Origin: Liolophura sinensis
Lineage: Eukaryota > Mollusca > Polyplacophora > Chitonida > Chitonidae
Length of the DNA: 62,000 nt
Assembly: GCF_032854445.1 (NCBI RefSeq)
Contig: NC_088302.1
Span: 42,446,645 to 42,508,644 of the forward strand
Reading direction: 5' to 3'
Both the position numbers and the translations under genes were made by a program. Position 1 is the first letter of the stretch, and each line of letters opens with the position of its first letter. Below are positions 34,745 to 47,130 of this stretch, piece by piece. Under the pieces are notes generated by a model that saw only the letters and a program-made list of their open reading frames with translations, was not told the origin of the DNA and made no database searches.

Positions 34745-37700
34745 TATTTGTTTATTGGATTGTACAACATGTCTACCTGATTACATTAGTGTACCTGGTT
34801 TACTGGTTTATATAACATGCCTGCCTGATTGCCCAAGTGTACATGGTTTACTGGTTTATACAACATGCCTACCTGATTACCTGGTTTACTGGTTTATACA
34901 ACATGTCTACCTGATTACATTAGTGTACCTGGTTTACTGGTTTCTATAACATGCCTGTCTGATTACCTTTGTGTACTTGGTTTACTGATTTACAACATGT
35001 CTACCTGATTCCCCCCAGTCTACCTGGTTTACTGGTTTATACAACATGTCTACCTGATTACATTAGTGTACCTGGTTTACCGGTTTATATAACATGCCTG
35101 TCTGATTACCTTTGTGCACTTGGTTTACTGATTTACAACATGTCTACCTGATTCCCCCAGTCTACCTGGTTTACTGGTTTATACAACATGTCTACCTGAT
35201 TACATTACTGTACCTGGTTTACTGGTTTATATAACATTTCTGTCTGATTACCTTTGTGCACTTGGTTTACTAATTTACAACATGTCTACCTGATTCCCCC
35301 AGTCTACCTGGTTTACTGGTTTATACAAGATGTCTACCTGATTACATTAGTGTACCTGGTTTACTAGTTTATGTAACATTCCTGTCTGATAACCTTTGTG
35401 CACTTGGTTTACTGATTTACAACTTGCCTATCTGATTCCCCCAGGCTACCTGGTTTACTGATTTACAACATGCCTACCTGATGCCCCCAGTGTACCTGGT
35501 TTACTGATTTACAACATGCCTACCTAATTCCCCCAGTCTACATGGTTTACTGGTTTATAAAACATATCTACCTGATTACATTAGTGTACCTGGTTTACTG
35601 GTTTATGTAACATTCCTCTCTGATTACCTTTGTGCACTTGGTTTACTGATTTACAACATGTCTACCTGATTCCCCCAGTGTACCTGGTTTACTGATTTAC
35701 AACATGCCTACCTTATTCCCCCAGTGTACCTGGTTTATTGGTTTATACAACATACCTCCCTGATTCCCCCAGTGCACCTGGTTTACTGGGTTATACAGCC
35801 TGCCTACCTGATTCCCCCAGTGTACCTGGTTTAATGGTTTCTACAACCTGCCTACCTGATTGTAAAAGTGTGCCTGGTTTATTGATTTACAACATGCCTA
35901 CCTGATCCCCCCAGTGTACCTGGTTTACTTGTTTCTACAACCTGCCTACCTGATTGTAAAAGAGTGTCTGGTTTACTGATTTACAACATGCCTGCCTGAT
36001 TCCCACAGTGTACCTGATTTACTGGTTAATACAACCTGCCTACCTGATTGCCTCAGTGTACCTGGTTTACTGGTTTATATAACATGCCTGCCTGATTCCC
36101 CCAGTGTACATGGCTTACTGGTTCATACAACCTGCCTACCTGATTCAACCAGTGTACCTGGTTTACTGGTTTATGTAACATTCCTCTCTGATTACCTTGG
36201 TGCACTTGGTTTACTGATTTACAACATGTCTACCTTATTCCCCCAGTGTACCTGGTTTACTGATTTACAACATGCCTACCTGATTCCCCCAGTGTACCTG
36301 GTTTATTGGTTTATACAACATGCCTCCCTGATTCCCCCAGTGCACCTGGTTTACTGGGTTATACAGCCTGCCTACCTGATTCCCCCAGTGTACCTGGTTT
36401 AATGGTTTTTACAACCTGCCTACCTGATTGTAAAAGTGTGCCTGGTTTATTGATTTACAACATGCCTACCTGATACCCCAGTGTACCTGGTTTACTTGTT
36501 TCTACAACCTGCCTACCTGATTGTAAAAGAGTGTCTGGTTTACTGATTTACAACATGCCTGCCTGATTCCCCCAGTGTACCTGGTTTACTGGTTCATACA
36601 ACCTGCCTACCTGATTCAACCAGTGTACCTGGTTTACTGGTTTATGTAACATTCCTCTCTGATTACCTTGGTGCACTTGGTTTACTGATTTACAACATGT
36701 CTACCTTATTCCCCCAGTGTACCTGGTTTACTGATTTAAAACATGCCTACCTGATTCCTCCAGTGTACCTGGTTTATTGGTTTATACAACATGCCTCCCT
36801 GATTCCCCCAGTGCACCTGGTTTACTGGGTTATACAGCCTGCCTACCTGATTCCCCCAGTGTACCTGGTTTACTGGGTTATACAGCCTGCCTACCTGATT
36901 CCCCCAGTGTACCTGGTTTAATGGTTTCTACAACCTGCCTACCTGATTGTAAAAGTGTGCCTGGTTTATTGATTTACAACATGCCTACCTGATCCCCCCA
37001 GTGTACCTGGTTTACTTGTTTCTACAACCTGCCTACCTGATTGTAAAAGAGTGTTTGGTTTACTGATTTACAACATGCCTACCTGATTCCCACAGTGTAC
37101 CTGGTTTACTGGTTAATACAACCTGCCTACCTGATTGCCTCAGTGTACCTGGTTTACTGGTTTATATAACATGCCTGCCTGATTCCCCCAGTGTACATGG
37201 CTTACTGGTTCATACAACCTGCCTACCTGATTCAACCAGTGTACCTGGTTTACTGGTTTATGTAACATTCCTCTCTGATTACCTTTGTGCACTTGGTTTA
37301 CTGATTTACAACATGTCTACCTGATTCCGCCAGTGTACCTGGTTTACTGATTTACAACATGCCTACCTGATTCCCCCAGTGTACCTGGTTTATTGGTTTA
37401 TACAACATGCCTCCCTGATTCCCCCAGTGCACCTGGTTTACTGGGTTATACAGCCTGCCTACCTGATTCCCCCAGTGTACCTGGTTTAATGGTTTCTACA
37501 ACCTGCCTACCTGATTGTAAAAGTGTGCCTGGTTTATTGATTTACAACATGCCTACCTGATCCCCCCAGTGTACCTGGTTTACTTGTTTCTACAACCTGC
37601 CTACCTGATTGTAAAAGAGTGTCTGGTTTACTGATTTACAACATGCCTGCCTGATTCCCCCAGTGTACATGGCTTACTGGTTCATACAACCTGCCTACCT

Positions 37701-39250
37701 GATTCAACCAGTGTACCTGGTTTACTGGTTTATGTAACATTCCTCTCTGATTACCTTGGTGCACTTGCTTTACTGATTTACAACATGCCTACCTTATTCC
37801 CCCAGTGTACCTGGTTTACTGATATAAAACATGCCTACCTGATTCCTCCAGTGTACCTGGTTTATTGGTTTATACAACATGCCTCCCTGATTCCCCCAGT
37901 GCACCTGGTTTACTGGGTTATACAGCCTGCCTACCTGATTCCCCCAGTGTACCTGGTTTACTGGGTTATACAGCCTGCCTACCTGATTCCCGCAGTGTAC
38001 CTGGTTTAATGGTTTCTACAACCTGCCTACCTGATTGTAAAAGTGTGCCTGGTTTATTGATTTACAACATGCCTACCTGATCCCCCCAGTGTACCTGGTT
38101 TACTTGTTTCTACAACCTGCCTACCTGATTGTAAAAGGGTGTTTGGTTTACTGATTTACAACATGCCTACCTGATTCCCACAGTGTACCTGGTTTACTGG
38201 TTAATACAACCTGCCTACCTAATTGCCTCAGTGTACCTGGTTTACTGGTTTATATAACATGCCTGCCTGATTCCCCCAGTGTACATGGCTTACTGGTTCA
38301 TACAACCTGCCTACCTGATTTAACCAGTGTACCTGGTTTACTGGTTTATGTAACATTCCTCTCTGATTACCTTGGTGCACTTGGTTTACTGATTTACAAC
38401 ATGTCTACCTTATTTCCCCAGTGTACCTGGTTTACTGATTTACAACATGCCTACCTGATTCCCCCAGTGTACCTGGTTTATTGGTTTATACAACATGTCT
38501 CCCTGATTCCCCCAGTGCACCTGGTTTACTGGGTTATACAGCCTGCCTACCTGACTCCCCCAGTGTACCTGGTTTAATAGTTTCTACAACCTGCCTACCT
38601 GATTGTAAAAGTGTGCCTGGTTTATTGATTTACAACATGCCTACCTGATCCACCCAGTGTACCTGGTTTACTTGTTTCTACAACCTGCCTACCTGATTGT
38701 AAAAGAGTGTCTGGTTTCCTGATTTACAACATGCCTGCCTGATTCCCACAGTGTACCTGGTTTACTGGTTAATACAACCTGCCTACCTGATTGCCTCAGT
38801 GTACCTGGTTTACTGGTTTATATAACATGCCTGCCTGATTCCCCCAGTGTACATGGCTTACTGGTTCATACAACCTGCCTACCTGATTCAACCAGTGTAC
38901 CTGGTTTACTGGTTTATGTAACATGCCTACCTGATTGTAAAAGTGTACCTGATTTGCTGATTTACAACATGCCTACTTGATTCCCCTAGTGTACAAAGCT
39001 TACTGGTTTATACAACATGCTTACCTAATTTTAAATGCCTACATGGTTTACTGGTTTACTGGATACCTATCTGATTCCCTTAGTGTACCTGGTTTACTGA
39101 TATACAGCATGCCTATCCGATTACCCAAGTGTACCTGGTTTACTGCTTTTCAGCATGCCTCTATATACTTCATCTCCCCTTCCCCAGTGGATTTACTGAT
39201 TTACACGACTTACCTACTTTATTCCCTTAGTGTGCCTGGTTTACTGATTT
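34745..39250 (+). repeat. 4.5-kb satellite array with higher-order structure (module B2)
   Basis: Roughly 95 units of two lengths: 48 bp ('ggtttatacaacatg' type) and about 46 bp ('gatttacaacatg' type), mixed with variants such as 'gattgtaaaagtgtgcctgg'. From about 35650 onward variants recur in fixed order: the segment 'gtgcacttggtttactg' appears near 36200, 36670, 37287, 37760 and 38377, spacings alternating near 470 and 617, so the higher-order period is about 1088 bp. Open frames inside are repeat artefacts. Confidence 0.95.
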
Positions 39251-39254
39251 ATAT

Positions 39255-39352
39255 CACACCTACACGAAGCACGACGTTAAACCTCAAGTGCTCACTCACT
39301 CACTCACTCACTCACTCACTCACTCACTCACTCACTCACTCACTCACTCACA
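39255..39352 (+). repeat. SINE tail with expanded (TCAC)n microsatellite
   Basis: 'acgacgttaaacctcaagtg' is followed by about 15 copies of TCAC. The order (conserved 3' end, then the tetranucleotide) is that of a + strand SINE tail of which the body is missing. Confidence 0.75.
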
Positions 39353-40131
39353 TATTCACGATCCACCAACCTCTGAGTTACTGGTGTAAAGGATGACTTA
39401 CTGATTCGATCATTATGTATACATGTGTCCTGAGATCATTCAAATGAAGACGACATATTTTAATGCATTCCGTGTATATTTCTGTCTAACTTACAGTATA
39501 CCTGAAAGATCTGAGAAGTGTTATTATCTTCGTCTAACTTCCGTCATACCTAACTGGTCCATCGTGTTCAGAGTACCAGAAATTTATTGACAATAACCCT
39601 CCCTGATTGAATTACCAAGTCGCCTACGTATATCCCTTGCCTAACGGAAACCAGGCTGATCCACAGAGCTGTAGACCAGAGCATGCATACTTAATTTACA
39701 CAGTGTAACTCCTCTGAGTAAAGTCATAATTATTTGTATGCTGTCTGTGGATATTAGTCCGTAAAAAACAATTAGTACGTGAACCTAAATATGCATGTGA
39801 CTGTCATTACGACTGTTCGTCATTCCACACATGACGCGCGGTGGTGGCAAGCAATTCAAAGCATAAGCAAACTTCACATTTAAACTGAATCAGATTACAA
39901 GCACAACACAGATTTAAGGTTTACGTTGGCGACAGTTCACTTGTCGATTGGATGCCAGATTGTTTCCTGGTCAGTACCTACCTTGGGCAAATAGATGGAA
40001 TCCGAAATGTGCTCCAGGTGACATTCAGCACGCCATTTCTCCTAAAATCCGTTTGGAGATAGCGGATGTCTCGGCGAATAAACAGTGATAAGAAAGAACC
40101 GGAGACTGGCGTGATGATTTCACAAGGAATG

Positions 40132-40211
40132 TATAAATACCGTCCTCGAAAGCCTTTCATGGATCTGTTGTCCTGGTGGTATCCCTCATACATCATACTC
40201 CACACGTCAAG
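40132..40211 (+). promoter_or_regulatory. TATA box plus candidate untranslated leader exon, module B2 (ahead of gene 3)
   Basis: TATAAATA at 40132-40139 with donor CAAG/GTAATT at 40211/40212. The interval has drifted by many substitutions relative to B1, but both signals and their spacing remain. Just upstream, a roughly 50-bp insertion separates this copy from B1 and B3. Confidence 0.35.
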
Positions 40212-40439
40212 GTAATTTGCCTTAGCATATTTTTTTGTCTCCGTGTAGCCATTAAGATTTCCCAGTAAGAGCTTGCATCCGTTAATGTAAATCACTTATC
40301 AATAACTACAGTTGGGTTTCGGATAAATCGTCGGGCGCCTTGTTGCTTGCTTTCATGTTACTTCTTTCAGTTCGTGTCTTGATACCACTTTTATACGTCA
40401 AGCTGTCTTTACCACGAGATACAGAAATTTTCATTTTTA

Positions 40440-40725
40440 CAATGACAATGGGGAATTTGGTTGGAAAAAAGCAGGTAAAGCTCAGGAAAAAAAAGAGACG
40501 GGGACCCGGAGTAAAACTTACAGCCTTGAGCAAACCTGATAGAGGCGTCAAGGCGGAACCAAGAAAACCAAAGTACATAGCCCACAGAAAAAGTGCCAGA
40601 GCCCAAAGAAACGGACAAATCCCAGAAAAACAAACAGAGAAGACAGAACAGGGCCGAGAAAAAGCCTAACAAGGCTGAGAGAATGCCGCGAAAAGACCAG
40701 ACATCATATGACAGAGCCCGTCGAA
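40440..40725 (+). repeat. Purine-rich tract upstream of gene 3 (end of B2)
   Basis: Orthologue of the B1 tract with indels in the first part ('aggaaaaaaaagagacgggg'). Confidence 0.7.
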
Positions 40726-41497
40726 AACCGGACAGCCTGTAGATCATTGCCCAAGATGTATAGTTAGCTATACCTGAAACATTCGATCATTCTAACTCAG
40801 GGGTCAACGGCTAACCGCCTGTTTGTAGAAAATATTAGGTCTCTCAGTCAAGAATGGCTCCTTATACAAGACCCCAATACTGCATGGTAGTCATGTAAAT
40901 TCTCCATTGTGCACTCGTGATGAGTATTTCAAAATACACGGTATTTATAAAAAGTAGGTTTTAATTTCGTACTGTGCAATTTACGATGTGACTTATTATA
41001 TAAAGGTATAGAATATTTCTTCTTGGTGTAATACAAATGGCTTTAAACTGGTGTTTTTCTAAGGCCGAAACTACATCTTTCTTTCTAAAGCGTTAGTTCA
41101 AAGCAGCTTCCCTGATTTTTGCTTGAACGAGTAACTCTTTGATTCCTTTCTCTGCAATTGCTTGGTTATTTGAAATGAAGCTTCAAATGTTTGCCTTTTG
41201 TTTTCGTGCTCCTGATAGCCATTTGTCGTCGCCCCGTTTCTTTGTTCTGCAGTTCCTTTAGATAGTGTACTTCTTTGTTTGTTTTTTTTTCTTGTTGTTC
41301 TATGTTTAACTGGTCGATTTTTTCACTTGAGGCTTTTAGTGATAGCTGATGGTCTGTTTTTGATTTGTCTGTTTTTATACTTTAAGTCCAAGCTATAAGT
41401 CAGTGCCCTCTTTTTTGATTTTACTAGATACTATGGGCCAATAGACTGATTTCCGCGTTACCGTTTAATTGTACCCGTGATGCCACAGCTGATGTCA

Positions 41498-41509
41498 TTT
41501 TATATAACT
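41498..41509 (+). promoter_or_regulatory. TATA-like box upstream of gene 3
   Basis: 'tttatataacta' follows the conserved 'ccacagctgatgtc' block, about 240 bases before the gene 3 start codon. Confidence 0.4.
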
Positions 41510-41739
41510 AATCGACCTTTTTAGAACGATTTTCGGTCAATAGCTTTTTCCCTGGTTAATTACAATGTTAGTGGTTAATTATTACACAAAATAAACCGTC
41601 AAGTTGCTGACATTTTCCATGTTTTATTTCCATTGTTATATTCAGCTGTTTGAGTGTTTAGGATGAGTTTTCGGTGATAACTATTCTTCAACTTGTGGGA
41701 GTTTTCTTTTTCTCATGCCTCTTGTTGATTATATTTCAG

Positions 41740-43825
41740 ATGAAGCTTACGCTGATAGCTGTGGTCCTGGTTTCAATGCTACTGGTCCAGGAGGCAGAAT
41801 CAGGTCGGTTCACGAAAAGCGAAAGAGACATTCGCAGTGCCTGGATACCGTTTTGCACAAAAAGGTGCCATAGATTCTGCGGGGGAGGAACAGTATGCAA
41901 CTTTACGTGTGCGACTTTGTGTGGCAAGAGGGAGAGGTCGGTAAGTTTACAGCTGTAAAAATTAAGTGCAGAATGGATAGTAAAAGTGCAGTGTAATATC
42001 CTTGGCATAAGGTTACAAATTACTAACATAATATCGCAACACCTACCCACCTTAGCACGAAGATTTAAGCAAGTTTAATTTTTTTTAAATGCAGTGGGTT
42101 AAGTAGTAATTTATTAGTCGTCAGTGATCTAAAATTGCTCAAAATTATCCGATTTATTCTCACGTTATATTATTTTTACATTTACTTATTTGCTTGGTGT
42201 TTTATGCCGTATTCAAGAATATTTCACTTATACGGTGGCAGCCAGCATTATGATGAGATCAAACCGGACAGAGCCCGAGGGAAACCCACGGCCATCAGTT
42301 GGTTGTTGAGAGACCTTCCTACGTACGGCCAGAGAGGAAGCCACCATGAACTGGACTTGAACTCACATGTGGATATAGACGTCCATGTAGACGGCTGCAC
42401 TGGAATCTTGTATACGTCAAACAACTCAACGTGTTTATACTATGCGTGTTGACAGCCTTTCATAAACGGCATCCACCTCACTCGGCTGCCAAGAAACTTT
42501 GACTTTTACGACCTGAACGATGATGACTTCGTCAGTCTTCAGGAAATTGCCACCACACTAGGCCACTCCGTGCACGAAGTTGCGCTGATCGTCGCTTTCC
42601 AAACTACTGATACCAACCGTAAGTGTTACAACTGTAGCGTACGTACGTTTGATCCCTTACAATTCAATGACGTTTTCAAAATTATTTGTGATTAATACTG
42701 CTGCTTCACTGAAATGCCATACAGAAGACACCAGACAAGAAACCGTGCTCATTTAGTCAGATTACCTTGACATGGGATGAGTCAGCTCTTGGCATGTCCC
42801 TTCCTATTGAGTACCGGTGCTGAAGTACCAAATTTGCCGAGTTCAACGTTTTTGGTATTGCGAGACGAGGCGGGGCCTCTACCACTTTACTGCCTTATGG
42901 CCGTTTGTTTAAGAGTGTTTTAGAGATGCAGACTACTGTAGAGTTCTGTTTTAACCTGAGCAATATTGTACCACATACGGATATATTTGCATTATGAAAC
43001 TTTCAGTCTCTACACGGTGGCCTTAATCCACTCTCTAGATGAGGTTGAACTTTTGCTTACTACGTGTTCATGGGTCATGAAGACAGGTTAAACACATTAA
43101 TAAATTTCTAAACGAAGAGATTTTTGAACCTTTCTTTACGTTATACATTTCTCATTTTAACATTTGCAGAAGATGGCAAGCTGACTGAAGAGGAACTGTT
43201 TTCATCAAAGGCGTTTATGTTTGGTGAGTTGGTTATTTGACTATGAGCTTAATATCAAACCCAATTAATGTCAGGTTTATGTTAATCTTGCAAGCTAAAA
43301 TAAGTGTTTCGTTTTTCAACACATTTCTGTTAGAGTTAAGGAAGGTGTTCTGGTGTTTATTCATAAAAGCTGTGTATGGTAGCTGAAGAGATATGGATAT
43401 TTCACCAAATATGCCAGATGTTTACATATTAATGTTTGGGACATTTTCAATCAACGCAAATAGTCCAGTAAGCATGACTGTATTTGCATTAAGTGTAAAA
43501 AGCCGGTCAACTAAACACTAAACACTTGTTTAGTGTGTACACTCCGTTTTGAGATCAGTCCCAAAACTGGTGCGGCTAGAAAACACACTGGCTTTGAAGT
43601 GTCAGTGAAAACAGATCACTACATGTATCCGCACATCTGTGTTGTTTTGGGCGTCATTTGAGGCTATTTCACTCCTGTTACAGCTGCATCTGTTCCATGT
43701 ACAGCCTGTACTTTTCCCACGAATGCAATAATAAAACATGTTTTGCACGTATATACTTCTACTTTAAATCTATCTTTTGGTCTTTTTCAGTTGACTACAC
43801 GTTTGAGCCCAACACTGACCACTAA
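41740..43825 (+). CDS. Divergent Cys-rich peptide precursor with EF-hand pro-domain and short tail, gene 3 (4 coding exons)
   Basis: Coding exons are 41740-41940, 42456-42618, 43170-43223 and 43791-43825, with splice sites and phases intact, giving about 150 codons. The signal peptide is conserved, but the mature part is the most altered of the four: GRFTKSERDIRSAWIP replaces the GW-type helix and introduces acidic residues, and the core reads CTKRCHRFC then CNFTCATLC. All six cysteines keep their spacing. The processing site is GKRER rather than GKRKR. Both EF loops are canonical (DLNDDDFVSLQE and, across intron 2, DTNQDGKLTEEE). Exon 2 starts with Pro where the others have Ala. A deletion in exon 4 changes the frame and brings a stop after 'FEPNTDH', removing most of the acidic Thr/Pro tail. 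The polyadenylation signal is the weaker ATTAAA at 44131. The gene looks functional but diverged; early pseudogenisation cannot be excluded. Confidence 0.78.
42190..42375 (-). mobile_element. SINE in intron 1 of gene 3
   Basis: Same ancestral intronic insertion, starting 'tgcttggtgttttatgccg' and ending near the 'gacttgaactcacatg' B-box complement. Confidence 0.75.
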
Positions 43826-44282
43826 TGACAACTGATGACACTGACCCTGAAAACTGAATGACTGGACCTCGATGTGGTCGACCGCTCTACCCGACCACAT
43901 GCTGATTTTGTTACTTCTGTTGACATAGCATATATTACCTTTCGAATTAAAAAAAAAATAAAAATATTTTCCCTGTCTTTATGAATTTTTTTAATGAATT
44001 CAAAGTTTTCAGGGTTTACCGATCACGTAAATGTATGTCTTCAGCAGGAAAGACTGCTGCGACAGTCACACAAATTAGAAGAAAAAAGATGAATTCTTTC
44101 CAAAAAACAAAACTTAAAGATGTTTTAAAATGTTTAAGAAATTAAATTTGTGGCTTGTATCATGGTAATTAATATCTGTATATCTTAAATTATACAAAAA
44201 ATAAAGTTTAAGATGGAAGTGCTCACATAGGCTCTTCATGTTTCTTGCTTGTTCATGCGATTTCCATCCCCCCTCACCCCCA

Positions 44283-44578
44283 TCCTCTCCCCCGCCTTTT
44301 GGTTTTACCCACCTCTGAAGAGATTTTCTTGTAACTACAGTATAACTTCAACAGCATAACTCCAGTCGAATTTTTGCCATTATATTACGTTAGTTCGAAT
44401 AAAAACCTTTCACAAAATATCGGAAATGTGTGTGCACGTTCAGAATTGGTAATAGAGTTCCTCATATTTATAAAGCGCGGCGTATTATACATTGTGTAAG
44501 TTTCTAAAACTTTAGCATCATTTTAACACAATGAAATATTACAGGTACGAGTCAAATGTTTAAAGAGAACATACAGTC
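44283..44578. other. About 295-bp segment present only in A3
   Basis: Relative to A1, A2 and A4, where 'caccctggcactaa' is continuous, A3 carries about 295 extra bases between the C-rich stretch and 'ctggcactaaat'. No clear terminal repeats or frame. Either an insertion of an unknown element or an ancestral segment lost from the other copies. Confidence 0.5.
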
Positions 44579-45528
44579 TGGCACTAAATATACACATGAA
44601 GTATTGTACAGGACAAAGTTATCACAGAAAAATATGTAAAAAAATTTGTAAACTTTTGAAAGCCTAGAAGATGAAGTTCTGCATTGGAGCACTGACGACC
44701 AATTCATAACTGAGTAGCAATGTTGTAGAAGCTCTTATGAACTTGGCCAATCACTAGTGCTGAAAGCGTCACGTGATAACTGGCTGTCACGCCTATTACC
44801 TCTCGACTTTCAGCGTGGTTTCTTGTGGACAGTGAACAGACAGATATCGATGCAATGAATTGGATTTTGCGGTTAGTTTAAGTGTTAAACTGATGCATTT
44901 TGAACCACACATTTATGAGTAAAGAACAAAGAACGGCTGTCTGTGTCGTTTTCTTATTGCCATATTGTTTAATACCAATGGTACGGGCGAGCTCCCAGGT
45001 TTTGTGACGTCACTCTAGATAGCTATAACATGACAAGATGGCGTCACCAAATGAGAGTCTAGGCACTGACCATTGTTTGCTATTTATTTTGTTGATAAAC
45101 GGTTTAGAACTTTTTCCATATTTTCAGAACATTTCTGAAATACTACTTTATTAAATAATTCAGTTTTATTGGTTGACTTTATGATCACTTTAAAGAAAAG
45201 TAATAATTTGAGGTATTCCTGGTAAATACAGAAAATTTGAATTGATCTCTGCATAGCCTATTTAAATGAGATGCTTTGCTGTAATTGCTGCGGATAAAAT
45301 TTGCATTTGTTTTTCTCGGCAATCAGTCAATCTAAAGAAGAGATTTAAGCTGTGTATATGTTTATACGTCATGCATAAAATGAGGTGATTTACGAGGAAA
45401 TTAATTTACGATCATTTACGATAAGTAGGTCAATAAACTAGAATATACATAGGTGAGAGGCTCCTAGGTCATTGCGCCGCACTGGGACGCTAACCATCTC
45501 GGTCACAAGCCCCCGTATTACTAAAAGA

Positions 45529-45888
45529 GTGAGTAAGTGAGTGAATGGGTGAGTGCTTTGGGTTTAACGTCGTACTCAACAATTTTCCAGTCATATGACG
45601 ACGAAGGAATCCTTATGGTGTACGTAATGTGCCTCCTTGTCGCAGGACGGATTTCCACTGCTATTTTATGTAGTGCTGCTTCACTGAGACGACTTAAGTA
45701 TGTAAATCGACCCATTATACTGATACGGATCAACCAGTCGTTGCACTATCCCCTTCATGCTGAACGCCAAGCGAGAAATTTACAACTTCCTCTTTTAAAG
45801 TCTTAGGTGTAAGTCGACCCAGGATTGATCTTGGATCTACCGCTCAGGAAGCGGACACTCTGCCAACTTTGCTATCCAGGCCGCTCAA
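45529..45888 (-). mobile_element. (TCAC)n-tailed SINE with 12-bp target-site duplication, private to A3
   Basis: Full-length reverse copy of the same family, flanked by 'attactaaaaga' at 45517-45528 and 45889-45900. A1 (near 5023) and A4 (near 57744) hold the uninterrupted site, so this insertion is specific to A3. Confidence 0.92.
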
Positions 45889-46671
45889 ATTACTAAAAGA
45901 TGATAACGTGATGCTTGTTTACCATTTTCGGCAGGTACAGGTTTATTTGCTCTCATTCCATTTACAATATCTCCATGAATTTCAAAATTAAAAGACAAAT
46001 TCAGTGCAATCTTCAGATTGTAAGTTGGGCTTCATGCACCCGTATTTGAAATTATTTCTTCACCCTATTCTGCACTCTTTTTTATCTCTTCAAGTAATAT
46101 CGCATGTGACTGAGCCTATAAATAATCCAATGTGATATTGCATCATCATGATATGATGAAAAAATAATTATACTGCATATGGCTCTTTTAGCAAATGTAA
46201 GCACATGTATGTAAATCAATACAGATAGGTCTGTAAAAGTTTCACACTAGAAGATGTATCTACAGATAGGGTTTCATCATTCTTGGTGATGTGTTGTTCT
46301 TGGCTTTAAGGATTATACAGTGTAAGCTGGGAGTGTCCTGCTTCAGCAGTTTAATGGTTTCTGTAATCAAGTAGAAAATTGACTAATTAGTCATGTCTCT
46401 TGTTCAAGCTCTTGTTGGTACGGGTTTGGCTTTGTGTCAACAGGTTTGTCGTGTTGTTGGAGCTGTGTGGGGCTTTCCCTGCCTCTACCCGGCTTCCACC
46501 ACCTATATAAATATTCCCCCCATTTCTGCGAAACAGCCGTGAGTTTGTCATACCAATTAGGTTAACAAACACTTGGAAAGTCTTCTAACGTAAAAGATGT
46601 TACATAATGTACTAAACATCTTTATTTTGTACGCAAAGCGTTTAAAGTGATCACCATTTTCAAATGACAAA

Positions 46672-46797
46672 TAAATAAAGACAATGAGCATAATGACAAC
46701 GAGGATAATGTTGATAACAATAATGCCAATAGGGACAACGGCAATGAAAATAATGAGAATAACGACAATACGAATGAAGACAATGAGGATAATTGAT
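46672..46797 (+). repeat. Imperfect short tandem repeat, module A3
   Basis: Orthologue of the A1 tract, with 'gacaatgaggataattg' at the end. Confidence 0.8.
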
Positions 46798-46854
46798 CCT
46801 TTTTATGCCAAAACATGTATAGATATAAAGTCTTTCAAGGCGTCTCTGATCATT

Positions 46855-47130
46855 TTGATGGCCTAATGGTCAGAGTGCCCGCCTTGAGGTCGGGAAATGC
46901 GGGATCAGATCCGGTCGGGTCAAAGCAAAGAATTTAAAAAGTTTTACTCGCTTGGTTGGTCCGGTGTGATGTCAGGTGTCTTCGGCATGATGCTTCAGTG
47001 GCGGCATGGAATCACACTTCCACAAGAAGACAATATATTTACACACACCTAATGACTCCTCGTCACCATATGTCTGAAAAATTATTAAGTACGATGTTAA
47101 ACCCTAAGCACTCATTCCTTCATTCCAAGG
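46855..47130 (+). mobile_element. Fourth-type SINE, module A3
   Basis: Orthologue with 'ggcctaatggtcagagtgc' and 'cgatgttaaaccctaagc'; internal deletion after 'gaatttaaaaag'. Confidence 0.75.

Noticed and set aside
34745-39250. CRISPR-like array
   Set aside because: Units are contiguous and similar along their whole length with no unique spacers, and the DNA is eukaryotic.
34745-39396. Long open frames inside the satellite
   Set aside because: They follow the 48-bp period (divisible by 3) and carry repeated Tyr/Leu/Pro-rich units; satellite artefact.
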